Assembly: GCF_963675165.1 (NCBI RefSeq)
Contig: NC_087380.1
Coordinates: forward strand, 698,303-762,302
Length of the DNA stretch: 64,000 bases
Reading direction: 5' to 3'
Source: Halichondria panicea
Taxonomy: Eukaryota > Porifera > Demospongiae > Suberitida > Halichondriidae
In this document: piece after piece, positions 22,001 through 30,429 of the stretch
Position numbering within the stretch: the first letter of the stretch is position 1
Layout: every line of letters begins with the position of its first letter
The notes under the pieces: generated by a model
What the model was told of the DNA's origin: nothing
The model's input: only the letters and a program-made list of their open reading frames with translations
The model's database searches: none
Position numbers and translations under genes: made by a program

Positions 22001-23385
22001 TGCTGGAGTGAACATCATAACAATAACAAGGCAAGTCTGTTGGTGAGGTAATAAGCACAATCACTGTACATGTATTAAACCCACCGAATAGTTGTTGGAA
22101 AACTTCTTATTGCCATTAGCATGCTGCTCAGTGACATATGCTCCAAACCCATCCACTGGTATAGGAGTGAGGTCCACCTCATCTGTCACCTCTGCTTCCC
22201 CTCCCTCTGGTACCACTATCAACTGGAGCTCTTTCTCAGCTGTGCCAGAGGGTCCACTGGCCACCAGCTTATACACACCTGCACACACACACACAGGGAA
22301 ATGGTAAACACACACACGCACGCACGCACGCACGCATGCACGCACGCATGCACGCACACACACGCACGTACGCACGCGCGCACACACACACACAGGAAAA
22401 ATATCTAAATTTCCTATACTTTCAGGATAGTACAAAATTTCCTGTAGACTTTCCTTTATGAATCTTACACATGTCCTGAACTTCTTAAGGAATAGTAAAG
22501 GAAACTATACAGGAAACGTTGCACTATCCTTTGTAAGTAGGTTGCAGGACACTTGCAGGACACCTGCCATTTTTCAGGAAATGTGCAGATTTTATGGGCT
22601 GCAATGTAGCAGCACTGTAGCAGGAAATTTAAATATTTTCCCTGTGACACACGCACGCGCACACACACACACACGCGCGCGCACACACTACCATCTATAT
22701 ATTATTTTGTCATTATTTTAACAAAATATGCCTAGTGCTAATTCTAAGAACCAAAATTAGAGGTTAATGATTGTTTTGTGCTTGCCACATAGACCCATCC
22801 CCATTATCAGATACTACACCACAAAACCAATACAGCCTGTACCTAAGCCTCTCTAAGGTCAGATTAGAATGTACACAGCCATACAAGCTAAGTTGAAGTA
22901 CTGCAGCAGCCAATATCAAGTCTAAGATAAGTCCTATAATTTATGTCAGCATTTAATATACCTCAAATGTAAATAGCTTATACAATAATTATTCAGCATG
23001 GCCCCAAGTGAATAGCTTATTCAGTGTGCTAGTTGTATGTGTTTCTGGATGCAACAGATGAATGGGGAGTGTTGGTGCACCGTGAAAGACTCTTTAACCC
23101 ATCATTCTCGGCTCTCAAGGCCGGGCTCTGTTTGCCTTTTCTTTTCTGTTCGTGGTTTGTGTCTGTGTGTTTTCTATGATGTCTGAATATATAAAAGAAG
23201 CCTACCAATAGACAGCTAATTAACTACAGTAAGAGTTATTCCTGCAACCATTTGTCAATTTTTATAAGCAATATTTAATGAAAATAGGAGAGGTGGTTAC
23301 CCAATTCTACAGTCATATAAGGCAGTTTCTCACAATTTATTTTTTTGTTTCAACCCCTCCAACACACACACACGCACACACACAC

Positions 23386-23428
<43 letters not shown>

Positions 23429-26400
23429 CTACATATTGATATATCATATTATGATAGTTGACATTTTGGGACTAATGAGACGTGTGTTTGTTAAACTGAA
23501 GTGCATTTTCAATATGAAACTTTACAATAGAGAGTTGTACCAGCTGTAGTCACTTTACACTAACAAGGCCTTGTGTGTAACCTGTACTCTCACCAGCATG
23601 TTTCATTTCCACACTAGGGAAGGATATTCCACTGTCCTGGTCCAGTTCTATGGCATAGTCTGCAGTCACCTTCCTACCATCGTGGTGCCAGGTGAGACTG
23701 GGTGGAGGGTGACCTTCCACCTTGGGCTTAATGACCACCTCCTCCCCTTCATTAGCTCTGCTCTCACTGGGGAAGCCAGTGATGGTAGGCTCTGCACATA
23801 TTAACACATACACATGCAGGTTTAAGTGGTGAAATTCATGACACTAATCAACAGCACTGACCTTGATCCTTTGATATGGTGGCCACCCCATCAGTATCGC
23901 TGTGTTTGGTGTATACAGTAGAGAAACCAGAGTTTTTGACAGCAGGCTCATACTGCTTCTTCCGTGAGCGTCTGTAGAAATAATAACAGTTATGTTGTCA
24001 TGCTTCAGTGTCTATATAAGCTATTCTGGTGCTGGATACACGATGAACAGGCTGTTAATTGGAGGCTAGCTAGATCCACAATGAACAGGCTGTTGGAGGC
24101 TAGCTAGATCCACAATGAACAGGTTGTTGGAGGCTAGCTAGATCCACAATGAACGTTGGAGGCTAGCTAGATCCACAATGAACAGGCTGTTGGAGGCTAG
24201 CTAGATCCACAATGAACAGGCTGTTGGAGGCTAGCTAGATCCACAATGAACAGGCTGTTGGAGGCTAGCTACATCCACAATGAACAGGCTGTTGGAGGCT
24301 AGCTAGATGCACAATGAACAGGCTGTTGGAGGCTAGCTAGATCCACAATGAACAGGCTGTTGGAGGCTAGCTAGATCCACAATGAAGGGGCTGTTGGAGG
24401 CTAGCTAGATCCACAATGAACAGGCTGTTGAGGCTAGCTAGATCCACAATGAAGGGGCTGTTGGAGGCTAGCTAGATCCACAATGAACAGGCTGTTGGAG
24501 GCTAGCTAGATCCACAATGAACAGGCTGTTGGAGGCTAGCTAGATCCACAATGAACAGGCTGTTGGAGGCTAGCTAGATCCACGATGAACAGGCTGTTGG
24601 AGGCTAGCTAGATCCACAATGAACAGGCTGTTGGAGGCTAGCTAGATCCACGATGAACAGGCTGTTGGAGGCTAGCTAGATCCACAATGAACAGGCTGTT
24701 GGAGGCTAGCTAGATCCACGATGAACAGGCTGTTGGAGGCTAACTAGATCCACAATGAACAGGCTGTTGGAGGCTAACTAGATGCACAATGAACAGGCTG
24801 TTGGAGGCTAGCTAGATCCACAATGAAAGTATATAATTATATATATATACACACTGCATGATGGTAGCATCTGCATGACTTATACCTTACGTTGTTGGAG
24901 ACACACAATTGTGTGTAGCTAGACCCACAATGAATGTACACACACACTGCATGATGGTACCATCTGCATGGCTTACCTCAGGAACAGTACTAGGAATATG
25001 ATGAGCAGGATCACTAGAATCACCACCACTATAGCACCGACTGCCCCACCAATAGCAGCAACAGGGACAGAGACTAGGGGAATACAAATAGTTACAGGTT
25101 CTTGTATTGTTTTTAAGCTACCTTGAGGTTCAGGCAGAAATAGTGGTGCACAAAACATCCCCACGGTAACTCCATCGTCCACTGGAACTCGGCAGCAATA
25201 TTGGCCAGTTGCAGTGGTGGTATTTCTGATGAGGTTGAGGCGTATGAACCCGACACCAGTGTCAGTGTAGAAATCAGAGTCTCCACGAGTTGAAGGGACA
25301 ACAGTGCCATTGGGATTAAGCCACGCGGCGTTAGAGGTCTCGTTACAGCATTGTTGGTGGTCAGTCCTGCACACCAGCCCTCTCTCCCCCTCTCCAATGG
25401 TGTCAAGCTGCACTCGAGAACTATTATCAACTATTATGGACACTCCAAACTGAAGGAACACTCCTGTAATAAAACATGACATCAACACACATTAGTAACA
25501 CATATATGGGAACTGACTCTGACAGAATGGCTCAGCCTCAGTCCAGTTACGGTCTGATTCACATGTTCTTACACTGCTCCCGATCACCATTAGCTCCATC
25601 ATCATCCCACAAGAGTAAGTGGCAGTACTCCCATCAGTACGTGGAGGAGAGGTTAATGAATAAGCAATGACTCCATTAGTGATGCTGGGTAGGTCCTCAC
25701 ATGTCCCTGTAAAGATACCATAATTATAGGAACTTTATTGATAACAGATGCTTACCAATGCATGTTAGTATTGGTCCACTCCACATTCCTCCACTAGCAC
25801 TGTCAGTACATGTCCTGGTAGCATCACCAGAGAGCACGAACGTGGCGTTACAGGTGTGGGTAGCCACTGTACCCACTGGAATAGGAGAGGTGTCTGTGAT
25901 GTAAGTGATGTCACCATTTGATAGAGTGAGAGCAGGACAGCTTGCTGTAAGAGAAGTCACTACAGGGACAAGCAATAAAGAAGATACCTTGACAGACAAT
26001 GTCTCCTCCACTCCAGGTAGTGTCTGATTGACATGTTCTTGTTCTTGGACCAAATATATCGTACCCAGTGCCACAGGTGTAGGTGCCCACTGTCCCCGCT
26101 GGTCTTGGGGAGAATGTCGTATCATAGCTAATCACTCCATTAGCAGGTGAGGGAAGATCCTGACAAACAGCTGCATGAATACAAATACAATAATACAGAT
26201 ACGATCTTTATGGACTGTTAACTCACGAGAGCACATTGGAGGTGTGCCCCAGAGTCCACTAGCCATACAAGTCAGGGTTGAATTCCCAGATAACACAAAG
26301 TTGTCTTGACAAGAATAAGTGACATTCTGTCCAAATGTTGTCGAAGGGAATGTTCTGGTGCTACTGGCAACCATAGGAGGGACACCACAGTCCACAACTG

Positions 26401-29111
26401 GTGAGAGTAAATTAGCGTAGAATATCATAATTATTGAACTCACTTGGACAAGTGATGCTCATTCCACTCCACTTTCCACTGATCCCACAATCTCTATCAG
26501 GTCTACTCACCACTTCATACCCCTCCTCACAGCTGTATGTAGCCACGGCTCCGGCTAGTATGGGGGTGGTGTTTGGACTGTAGCTGATCACTCCATTGTC
26601 TGGTACAGTGAGGATATCACAGATGGCTGTAAAGAAGTATAATTATAGAGATAGCATATAAGGATACAAAACAATCTTTACCTCTACAGGTTGGTGCAGT
26701 TCCCTCCCATCCACTGTCACTACACATTCTCATTGAGGTACCAGTTAGTTCAAAGCCAGTGTCACAGGTGTAGGTAACCATGGAGCCCTCAGCTCTGGGG
26801 ATGGTGGTGTCACTGTACATCACTGCTCCATTGGTTGGTACAGGGAGGTTGGGACAAATCACTGCATACAATAATGAGTGATACGATCAGTATAATGACT
26901 GAACAGTATTCTCCACAGTAGCATTTTTTTGCCATTCACCAACCTGTACAAGTTGGAGTACCACCAATTAGCGCACTCCACCCAGTGGTAGCACAAGTCC
27001 TTGATAGTGTCCCACTGAAGTGATACCCAGTCACACAGAAGTAGGTGGCAGTGGAGTCCATAGCTCTGGGGATGGTGGGATGACTGTAGGTCACTCCTCC
27101 ATCGGTTGGTACGCCAAGGTTGATGCAAATCACTAAATGGAAATAAGTTGATCGTTTTCACAATCAACAGCTATAACAATAACTTGTGACACCCAAACAA
27201 TAAATCTTACTCACAATTACAAATCAGCAGAAAAAATTCACAATTTGTAACTGTGTTCGTTATAAGGTACCATCTATACACTTGACTACTACACGAGGCA
27301 TACCAGTACAGGTGGGTGCAGAGAGGCTCCATATTGTATTAGCCTGACAAGTCCTGGTCACAGTTCCAACCAGAGTGTATCCAGTGTTACAGGTGTAGGT
27401 AGCAGTCATCATGAAGGTGGTTCCAGAGGTTATGTCCATTGATGGGGTCAGTGAGGGAACCACAGTCAACAGCTAAACGACAAAAATAAATTTGTATTTG
27501 ATATTGATGGTCATACTCACGATTACAGGAAGGTTCTGACCCACTCCAGTCTCCATTAGCCTGACAAACCCTGGTCTGATCTACACTTAGTGTGTAGCCA
27601 GGGTTACAGGTGTAGGTAGCAGTGTTTGAGAGGGTGGTCCCTGTTGTAGTGACTCTTCCATTGATAGGATCATCCAATGATCCACAGCTAACTACTGTAA
27701 GGAACAACATTACACGTGTATACAATGTGCCTATTAAACTTCTAACCTGTACAAGTTGGACTACCACCATCACCCCACCCACTGGCAGTACAGGTCCTTG
27801 GTACACCTCCACTGAATTCATACCCAACGACACAGCTGTAGATAACCGTGGAATCAATAGGTCTGGGAATGGTGGGGTCGCTGTAGGTCACCACTCCATT
27901 GGTTGGTACGCCAACGTTGGGGCAAATCACTGAATAGAAATAGCATTTAGTTATATAACTCATAAAGTCGTCAGTTTGAGTACATACGTGTACAAGTGAG
28001 GTGTGTTCCACTCCATGATCTATCAGACTGACAGGTCCTAGTGCCTCCACCAGCTAACACGGTGTACCCAGTGACACAGCTCTGTGTAGCCATGGTTCCC
28101 TGAGGGTGTGGTGAGGTACTAGAGCTGTAGCTGATCATCACTCCATTGGTTGGTACAGTGAGGTCATCACAGAGGACTGTGGGTGCACACTTGACATCAG
28201 TTCAACAACACACCGTGACCCTCACCAGTACAGACAGGGTCATCTCCAATGCTCCATCCACTGACAGTACACATCCTCATCATCAGTCCAGTCACCTGGT
28301 AGTGAGTGGTACAGGTGTAGGTAGCCGTGGAGCCCTCATCTCTGGGGATGGTGGTGTCACTGTAGGTCACTCCTCCATTGGTTGGTACGCCAAGGTTGGG
28401 GCAAATCACTAAATGGAAATAAGTTGATCGTTAAGTTGTCCGTTTTCACAATCAACAGCTATAACAAAACAACTTGTGACACCCAAACAATAAATCTTAC
28501 TCACGATTACACACAGGTTCTGACCCACTCCAGTCTCCATTAGCTTGACAAACCCTGGTCTGATCTACACTACGTGTGTAGCCAGTGTTACAGGTGTAGG
28601 TAGCAATGTTTGAGAGGGTGGTCCCTGTTGTCATGACTCTTCCATTGGTAGGATCATCCAATGATCCACAGCTAACTACTGTAAGGAACAACATTACATG
28701 TGTACAATGTGCCTATTAAACTTCTAACCTGTACAAGTTGGACTACCACCATTACTCCACCCAGTGACAGTACAGGTCCTTGGTACACCTCCACTGAATT
28801 CATACCCAGAGACACAGCTGTAGGTAACCGTGGAACCCACAGCTCTGGGAATGGTGAGGTCGCTGTAGGTCACCACTCCATTGGGCGGTAGTTGGACGTT
28901 GGGGCAAATCACTGAATAGAAATAGCTATATAACTCATAAAGTCGTCAGTTTGAGTATATACGTTCACAAGTGAGGGTCGATCTACTTTAGCTATTAATT
29001 TACTACATGACTATAACTAGTTGCACTGCATATCAACTCACCCGAATCCTGTCCATACACAAGAGAAACACTTCCCAGCAGACAGCAGAGAAATAGAGTT
29101 ACAGTAGCCAT
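14809..29111 (-). CDS. RPTP: receptor tyrosine phosphatase with SCR ectodomain and cytoplasmic Ig-like domain
   Basis: Start at 29111, TAA at 14809-14811. Domains: signal peptide, 14 SCR exons (13 open), one Ig-like domain, transmembrane helix, short basic and Tyr-containing segment, Ig-like domain without cysteines, PTP D1 and PTP D2. Most exon borders from the transmembrane exon to the stop could be fixed by GT-AG and frame: 24977-25073, 23862-23971, 23594-23791, 22085-22278, 21862-21946 or 21285-21369, 20277-20359, 19290-19326, 18912-19126, 18462-18758, 16283-16526, 16139-16199, 15744-15878, 15556-15684, 15346-15497, 15162-15297, 14809-14883. It would dephosphorylate phosphotyrosine under the membrane. 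Placement among receptors with tyrosine tails suggests those tails as substrates (inference). No lesion was found except one dispensable SCR exon. Confidence 0.9.
16283..22085 (-). CDS. RPTP D1 catalytic phosphatase domain exons
   Basis: Segments: HKDENRFGNILV then YDDDNLIILDPIPGQ and SDYINACYVD; GFVKRNKFIASQG; LVDFWRMMWQERPPIIVMLT and IKCQQYWPDSG; KTTQFHFTTWPDHGVPDYAT and LLVHCSAGVGRTGTYIALDN; QRMKMVQTQ with DQYVFIHDAILES in the next exon (16283-16526). All catalytic parts are present: WPD Asp, the P-loop Cys and Arg, and the Q-loop Gln. The usual KNRY is DENRF, so the pTyr-loop Tyr is Phe. The exon at 16283-16526 also carries the D1-D2 linker. Confidence 0.9.
16527..18461. other. Long RPTP intron between D1 and the linker exon
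   Basis: No exon seen. It holds a short cluster of TTAGTATACC inverted copies (16677-16725), a large inverted repeat (17520-18070; arms with AACATTTTGTGAAAAAA, TAGGGTTGG and TTATTTTATGGTTGATATTG), and at 18110-18215 a dispersed repeat (ACACGTTGTTATCCTGTATT) with a second copy at 19886-19990 in another intron of the same gene. Confidence 0.6.
17520..18070. mobile_element. Foldback element in the RPTP D1-D2 intron
   Basis: Left arm GCAAATAACATTTTGTGAAA to GGTTGATATTGGCTTGG; right arm is its complement at 17935-18065. Arms are about 100 bp with small gaps, around a centre of roughly 330 bp. Target duplication could not be fixed by eye. Confidence 0.65.
21285..21369 (-). CDS. RPTP alternative D1 exon b (85 nt)
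   Basis: Acceptor TGTACAG at 21370-21371 and donor GTAAGT after 21285. It codes for GPGGKEGEHSTAIAKQHKDE NRFGNILV plus one base. The twin exon at 21862-21946 differs by Leu for Pro at residue 2. Both are 85 nt, so including both would shift the frame; only one can be used per transcript. Confidence 0.8.
21383..21490. repeat. TG microsatellite in the RPTP intron
   Basis: About 100 bp of GT repeats with a few GGG interruptions, directly 5' (minus strand) of exon b. A second, shorter GT run lies at 21954-21999 directly 5' of exon a. The pyrimidine-purine tracts abut both acceptors, so their length may affect choice between the two exons (inference). Antisense poly-Cys and poly-His readings are artefacts. 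Confidence 0.9.
21862..21946 (-). CDS. RPTP alternative D1 exon a (85 nt)
   Basis: Acceptor GCACAG at 21947-21948 and donor GTGAGT after 21862. Codes for GLGGKEGEHSTAIAKQHKDE NRFGNILV. It arose with exon b through a local duplication of the 20.8-22.0 kb intron-exon segment. The upstream exon (ending NNYS, phase 0) and the downstream exon (starting Y-DDD after one base) fit either copy. Confidence 0.8.
22085..23791 (-). CDS. RPTP cytoplasmic Ig-like domain (two exons), no cysteine pair
   Basis: Exon 23594-23791 reads EPTITGFPSESRANEGEEVV, IKPKVEGHPPPSLTWHHDGR and SGISFPSVEMKHAG; exon 22085-22278 continues VYKLVASGPSGTAEKELQLI V and then PIPVDGFGAYVTEQHANGNK KFSNNYS, the approach to D1. The pattern G.PPPSLTWHHDG...AG.Y.L.A.G..GTAE is that of I-set Ig domains. 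The B-strand Cys is Pro and the F-strand Cys is Leu. It lies after the transmembrane helix and its basic stop-transfer, so it should be cytosolic, where a disulfide would be of no use. Confidence 0.8.
22281..22400. repeat. CA/CG microsatellites in RPTP introns
   Basis: Mixed CACA and CACGCACG runs at 22281-22395, 22650-22690 and 23361-23425, and again at 14922-15010 in the last intron of RPTP. No other structure is seen. Confidence 0.9.
23862..23971 (-). CDS. RPTP cytoplasmic linker exon
   Basis: Joined to the transmembrane exon it reads FLRRSRKKQYEPAVKNSGFS and TVYTKHSDTDGVATISKDQ. The RRSRKK cluster is the stop-transfer signal. Tyr residues in QYEPAV and VYTKH could be phosphorylated (speculative). 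Acceptor and donor (GTCAGT) are clear. Confidence 0.8.
24045..24830. repeat. 34-bp minisatellite, about 23 copies
   Basis: Unit AGGCTAGCTAGATCCACAAT GAACAGGCTGTTGG, in an RPTP intron just 3' of the transmembrane exon (minus strand). Variants include CACGATG, GAAGGGG, GCTAACT and one unit shortened by about 8 bp near 24155. A degenerate start of the same sequence is at 24895-24935. Confidence 0.95.
24977..25073 (-). CDS. RPTP transmembrane exon
   Basis: Reads VSVPVAAIGGAVGAIVVVIL and VILLIIFLVLFLR: a single 25-30 residue hydrophobic helix with no charge. The intron on its 5' side is only 48 nt (25074-25121), bounded by GTAGCT and CCCTAG. The frame continues into the basic cytoplasmic exon. 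Confidence 0.9.
25122..25463 (-). CDS. RPTP membrane-proximal extracellular Ig-like exon
   Basis: Reads GVFLQFGVSIIVDNSSRVQL, GLVCRTDHQQCCNETSNAAW, LNPNGTVVPS, DTGVGFIRLNLIRNTTTATG and QYCCRVPVDDGVT. Cys in LVCR, Trp, and the double Cys of QYCCR mirror the layout of the IgN domain of the R genes (VCYT..W..HCCVR), so this looks like the same Ig subfamily in a different position. NETS and RNTT are possible N-glycosylation sites. Confidence 0.75.
25515..28915 (-). CDS. RPTP block of 14 SCR exons
   Basis: In order of transcription: 28724-28912, 28497-28694, 28225-28409, 27985-28180, 27745-27935, 27520-27700, 27290-27475 (broken), 26940-27133, 26682-26871, 26437-26630, 26225-26400, 25990-26175, 25757-25945, 25520-25710. 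The first six match, exon for exon and intron for intron, the a, b, d, e, a, b types of the R8 array. The 26225-27470 part instead resembles R9 (55945-57040). The exon at 25520-25710 (TCEDLPSITNGVIAYSLTS) matches the last SCR of R8. Trapped between are ordinary sushi domains with four Cys each. Confidence 0.85.
27290..27475 (-). pseudogene. Frameshifted SCR exon inside RPTP
   Basis: Begins AVDCGSLTDPINGH, then runs out of frame; relative to the intact type-c exons (for example 44175-44360) about 8 nt are missing between NG and the DxTSG turn, near 27438. The rest (TYTCNTGYTLVGTVTRTCQA) is preserved in another frame. Because its borders are phase 1-1, skipping it would leave the RPTP reading frame intact. 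Confidence 0.75.
29042..29111 (-). CDS. RPTP signal-peptide exon
   Basis: MATVTLFLCCLLGSVSLVYG followed by QDS, leaving in phase 1 at GTGAGT. The FLCCLLGS.SLVYGQ core is the same as in R3, R8 and R9, which ties the phosphatase to the receptor family by its 5' end too. A truncated SCR-e relic (about 28945-28980) lies in the first intron, in place of an IgN exon. Confidence 0.8.
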
Positions 29112-29139
29112 TGATTCTTCTATACTAAGCTAGCTATTA

Positions 29140-29745
29140 GGCCACTCCAAGTGACACTCTGGTTTCTGGTCCTGAAGTTTTTCTAATTGCATGCGGGCGG
29201 GCGGCTTTTCTCATTAGGCCAAGCAAAGTCAATTTGTAGTTTCTCAGGCTATTATTCCTAAAATAGCAAGCGGATTGAGGCATTTGATAAATATTAATGA
29301 TAATGATATTCATAGAATTTTAATTGAAAACACACCCCTAACTTCCTCAATAAGCGGAAGTGCATAATTTTTACTTATCAATTTTAGTCATAATTATATT
29401 CATGACCAAAAAACCATACAAATTTATCCTTTTCTTTTCTTTTAGTGCCTTTAATTTGAGGTCACGTGATATTTAACTTTTTTGTAAAGCTGCCAATTTC
29501 CAAGCGAGAGGGCCTGAGAAACTACAAATTGACTTTGCATGGCCTTATGTCATTATCGATTTCACCTTATGAATCTCATTATTTTGCAAATGAATATCAT
29601 TATCACACTGTTTTGTACCACATGGACCATTATGCGCATGCGTAGTAGAAATAATGGGATAGAAATCCAATAATGAGATAGAAATCCAAAAATAAAATCT
29701 GATGCGGGCGGTGGACCAGAAACCAGAGTATCACTTGGAGTGGCC
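29140..29745. mobile_element. Harbinger-like MITE upstream of RPTP, second copy, interrupted
   Basis: Same family as 3160-3434, in the opposite orientation: ends GGCCACTCCAAGTGACACTC and its complement, flanked by TTA (29137-29139, 29746-29748). Its sequence is split by a second element at 29217-29544. Lies about 30 bp upstream of the RPTP ATG, so it may contribute promoter or 5' UTR sequence. Confidence 0.85.
29217..29544. mobile_element. MITE nested inside another MITE
   Basis: Inverted ends GGCCAAGCAAAGTCAATTTG (left) and CAAATTGACTTTGCATGGCC (right), continuing into TAGTTTCTCAGGC. TTA flanks (29214-29216 and 29545-29547). The uninterrupted copy at 3160-3434, read on the minus strand, has CTCATTATGTCATT at this place, giving the empty site with one TTA. 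Second Harbinger-like family by the same 3-bp rule. Confidence 0.85.
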
Positions 29746-29964
29746 TTAGCTCAATCGATATCGGTAGGTACAGGTGGAACTTTACTTCCGCCATCTACCG
29801 ATCAATTAGTGAAGAGTGGGCGTCAACGATGCCACATGCATCCTCATCAGAGGAGGCTGGAACCACTTGACCTTAGCTAATTAAGGTCACTAATTGGATT
29901 TATCCAAACTTTTCTTGCAGACTATACTTCAAGCCTAGTTTTTAGAGTTTAAAAAGTTATTTTT

Positions 29965-30178
29965 TATAGGGGGGGATCAAATTTTATTTTGCTCAGAAGC
30001 AGTCTCAAAGCTAGCCTCGATTCCAGGCCGCTTGAACAAGGCTGCCTGGAATCGAGGCTATCTCAAAGCAGCTATGCAGTGGCCTCGAGAACAAGCCGCT
30101 CATGATATCGAGGCTAGTGCAAGAGCAAGACTTTTGATTGTATCTCTGCTTCTGAGCAAAATTGGCGAAAAAAAATTT
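29965..30178. mobile_element. Inverted-repeat element ending R4
   Basis: Ends AATTTTATTTTGCTCAGAAG and CTTCTGAGCAAAATTGGCG are complementary. Inside is a hairpin GCCTCGATTCCAGGC / GCCTGGAATCGAGGC. Its right end abuts the middle of the R4 IgM exon, so its arrival, or a deletion linked to it, removed the 3' end of R4. Confidence 0.65.
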
Positions 30179-30429
30179 GTAGGAGAGGGTGGGTTGTAGA
30201 GAGGCCCCTCCACTCAGGGAACAAGTGAGGGAGAAACTCTGACCAGCCATTGGACCACCACTGGGGCTGATCACAGCTATAGGAGCTCTGTGAACATCAT
30301 AACAATGTAGTTTCAGTTTAAGCCTGAGTAAACACATCTAATGGGATGATAGATGACAACAGGTGGACCACATGAATTATAGACTGCTAATGGTAAACAT
30401 ACAATTGATGTTGCTAATAACTTGCGTAC

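Larger units (their letters stand above)
20766..22055. repeat. Imperfect tandem duplication in RPTP carrying exons a and b
   Basis: The segment AGAGACACATACAACTAGTA through CAGTACAAGACTGTACTGTC occurs at about 20766-21080 and again at 21558-21835, each followed by an 85-nt exon and a TG run. The left copy also has a 39-bp unit (CATGCATTGGGG.CATGCT.ACTGCAAGCTACT) repeated three times near 20810-20910, which has two units in the right copy. Confidence 0.8.

Noticed and set aside
21273-22060. Poly-His, poly-Cys or Val-Cys peptides over TG/CA runs
   Set aside because: Translations of microsatellites, located in introns of RPTP.
24045-24830. CRISPR-like array (regular 34-bp units)
   Set aside because: Units are contiguous with no unique spacers, in an intron of an animal gene.
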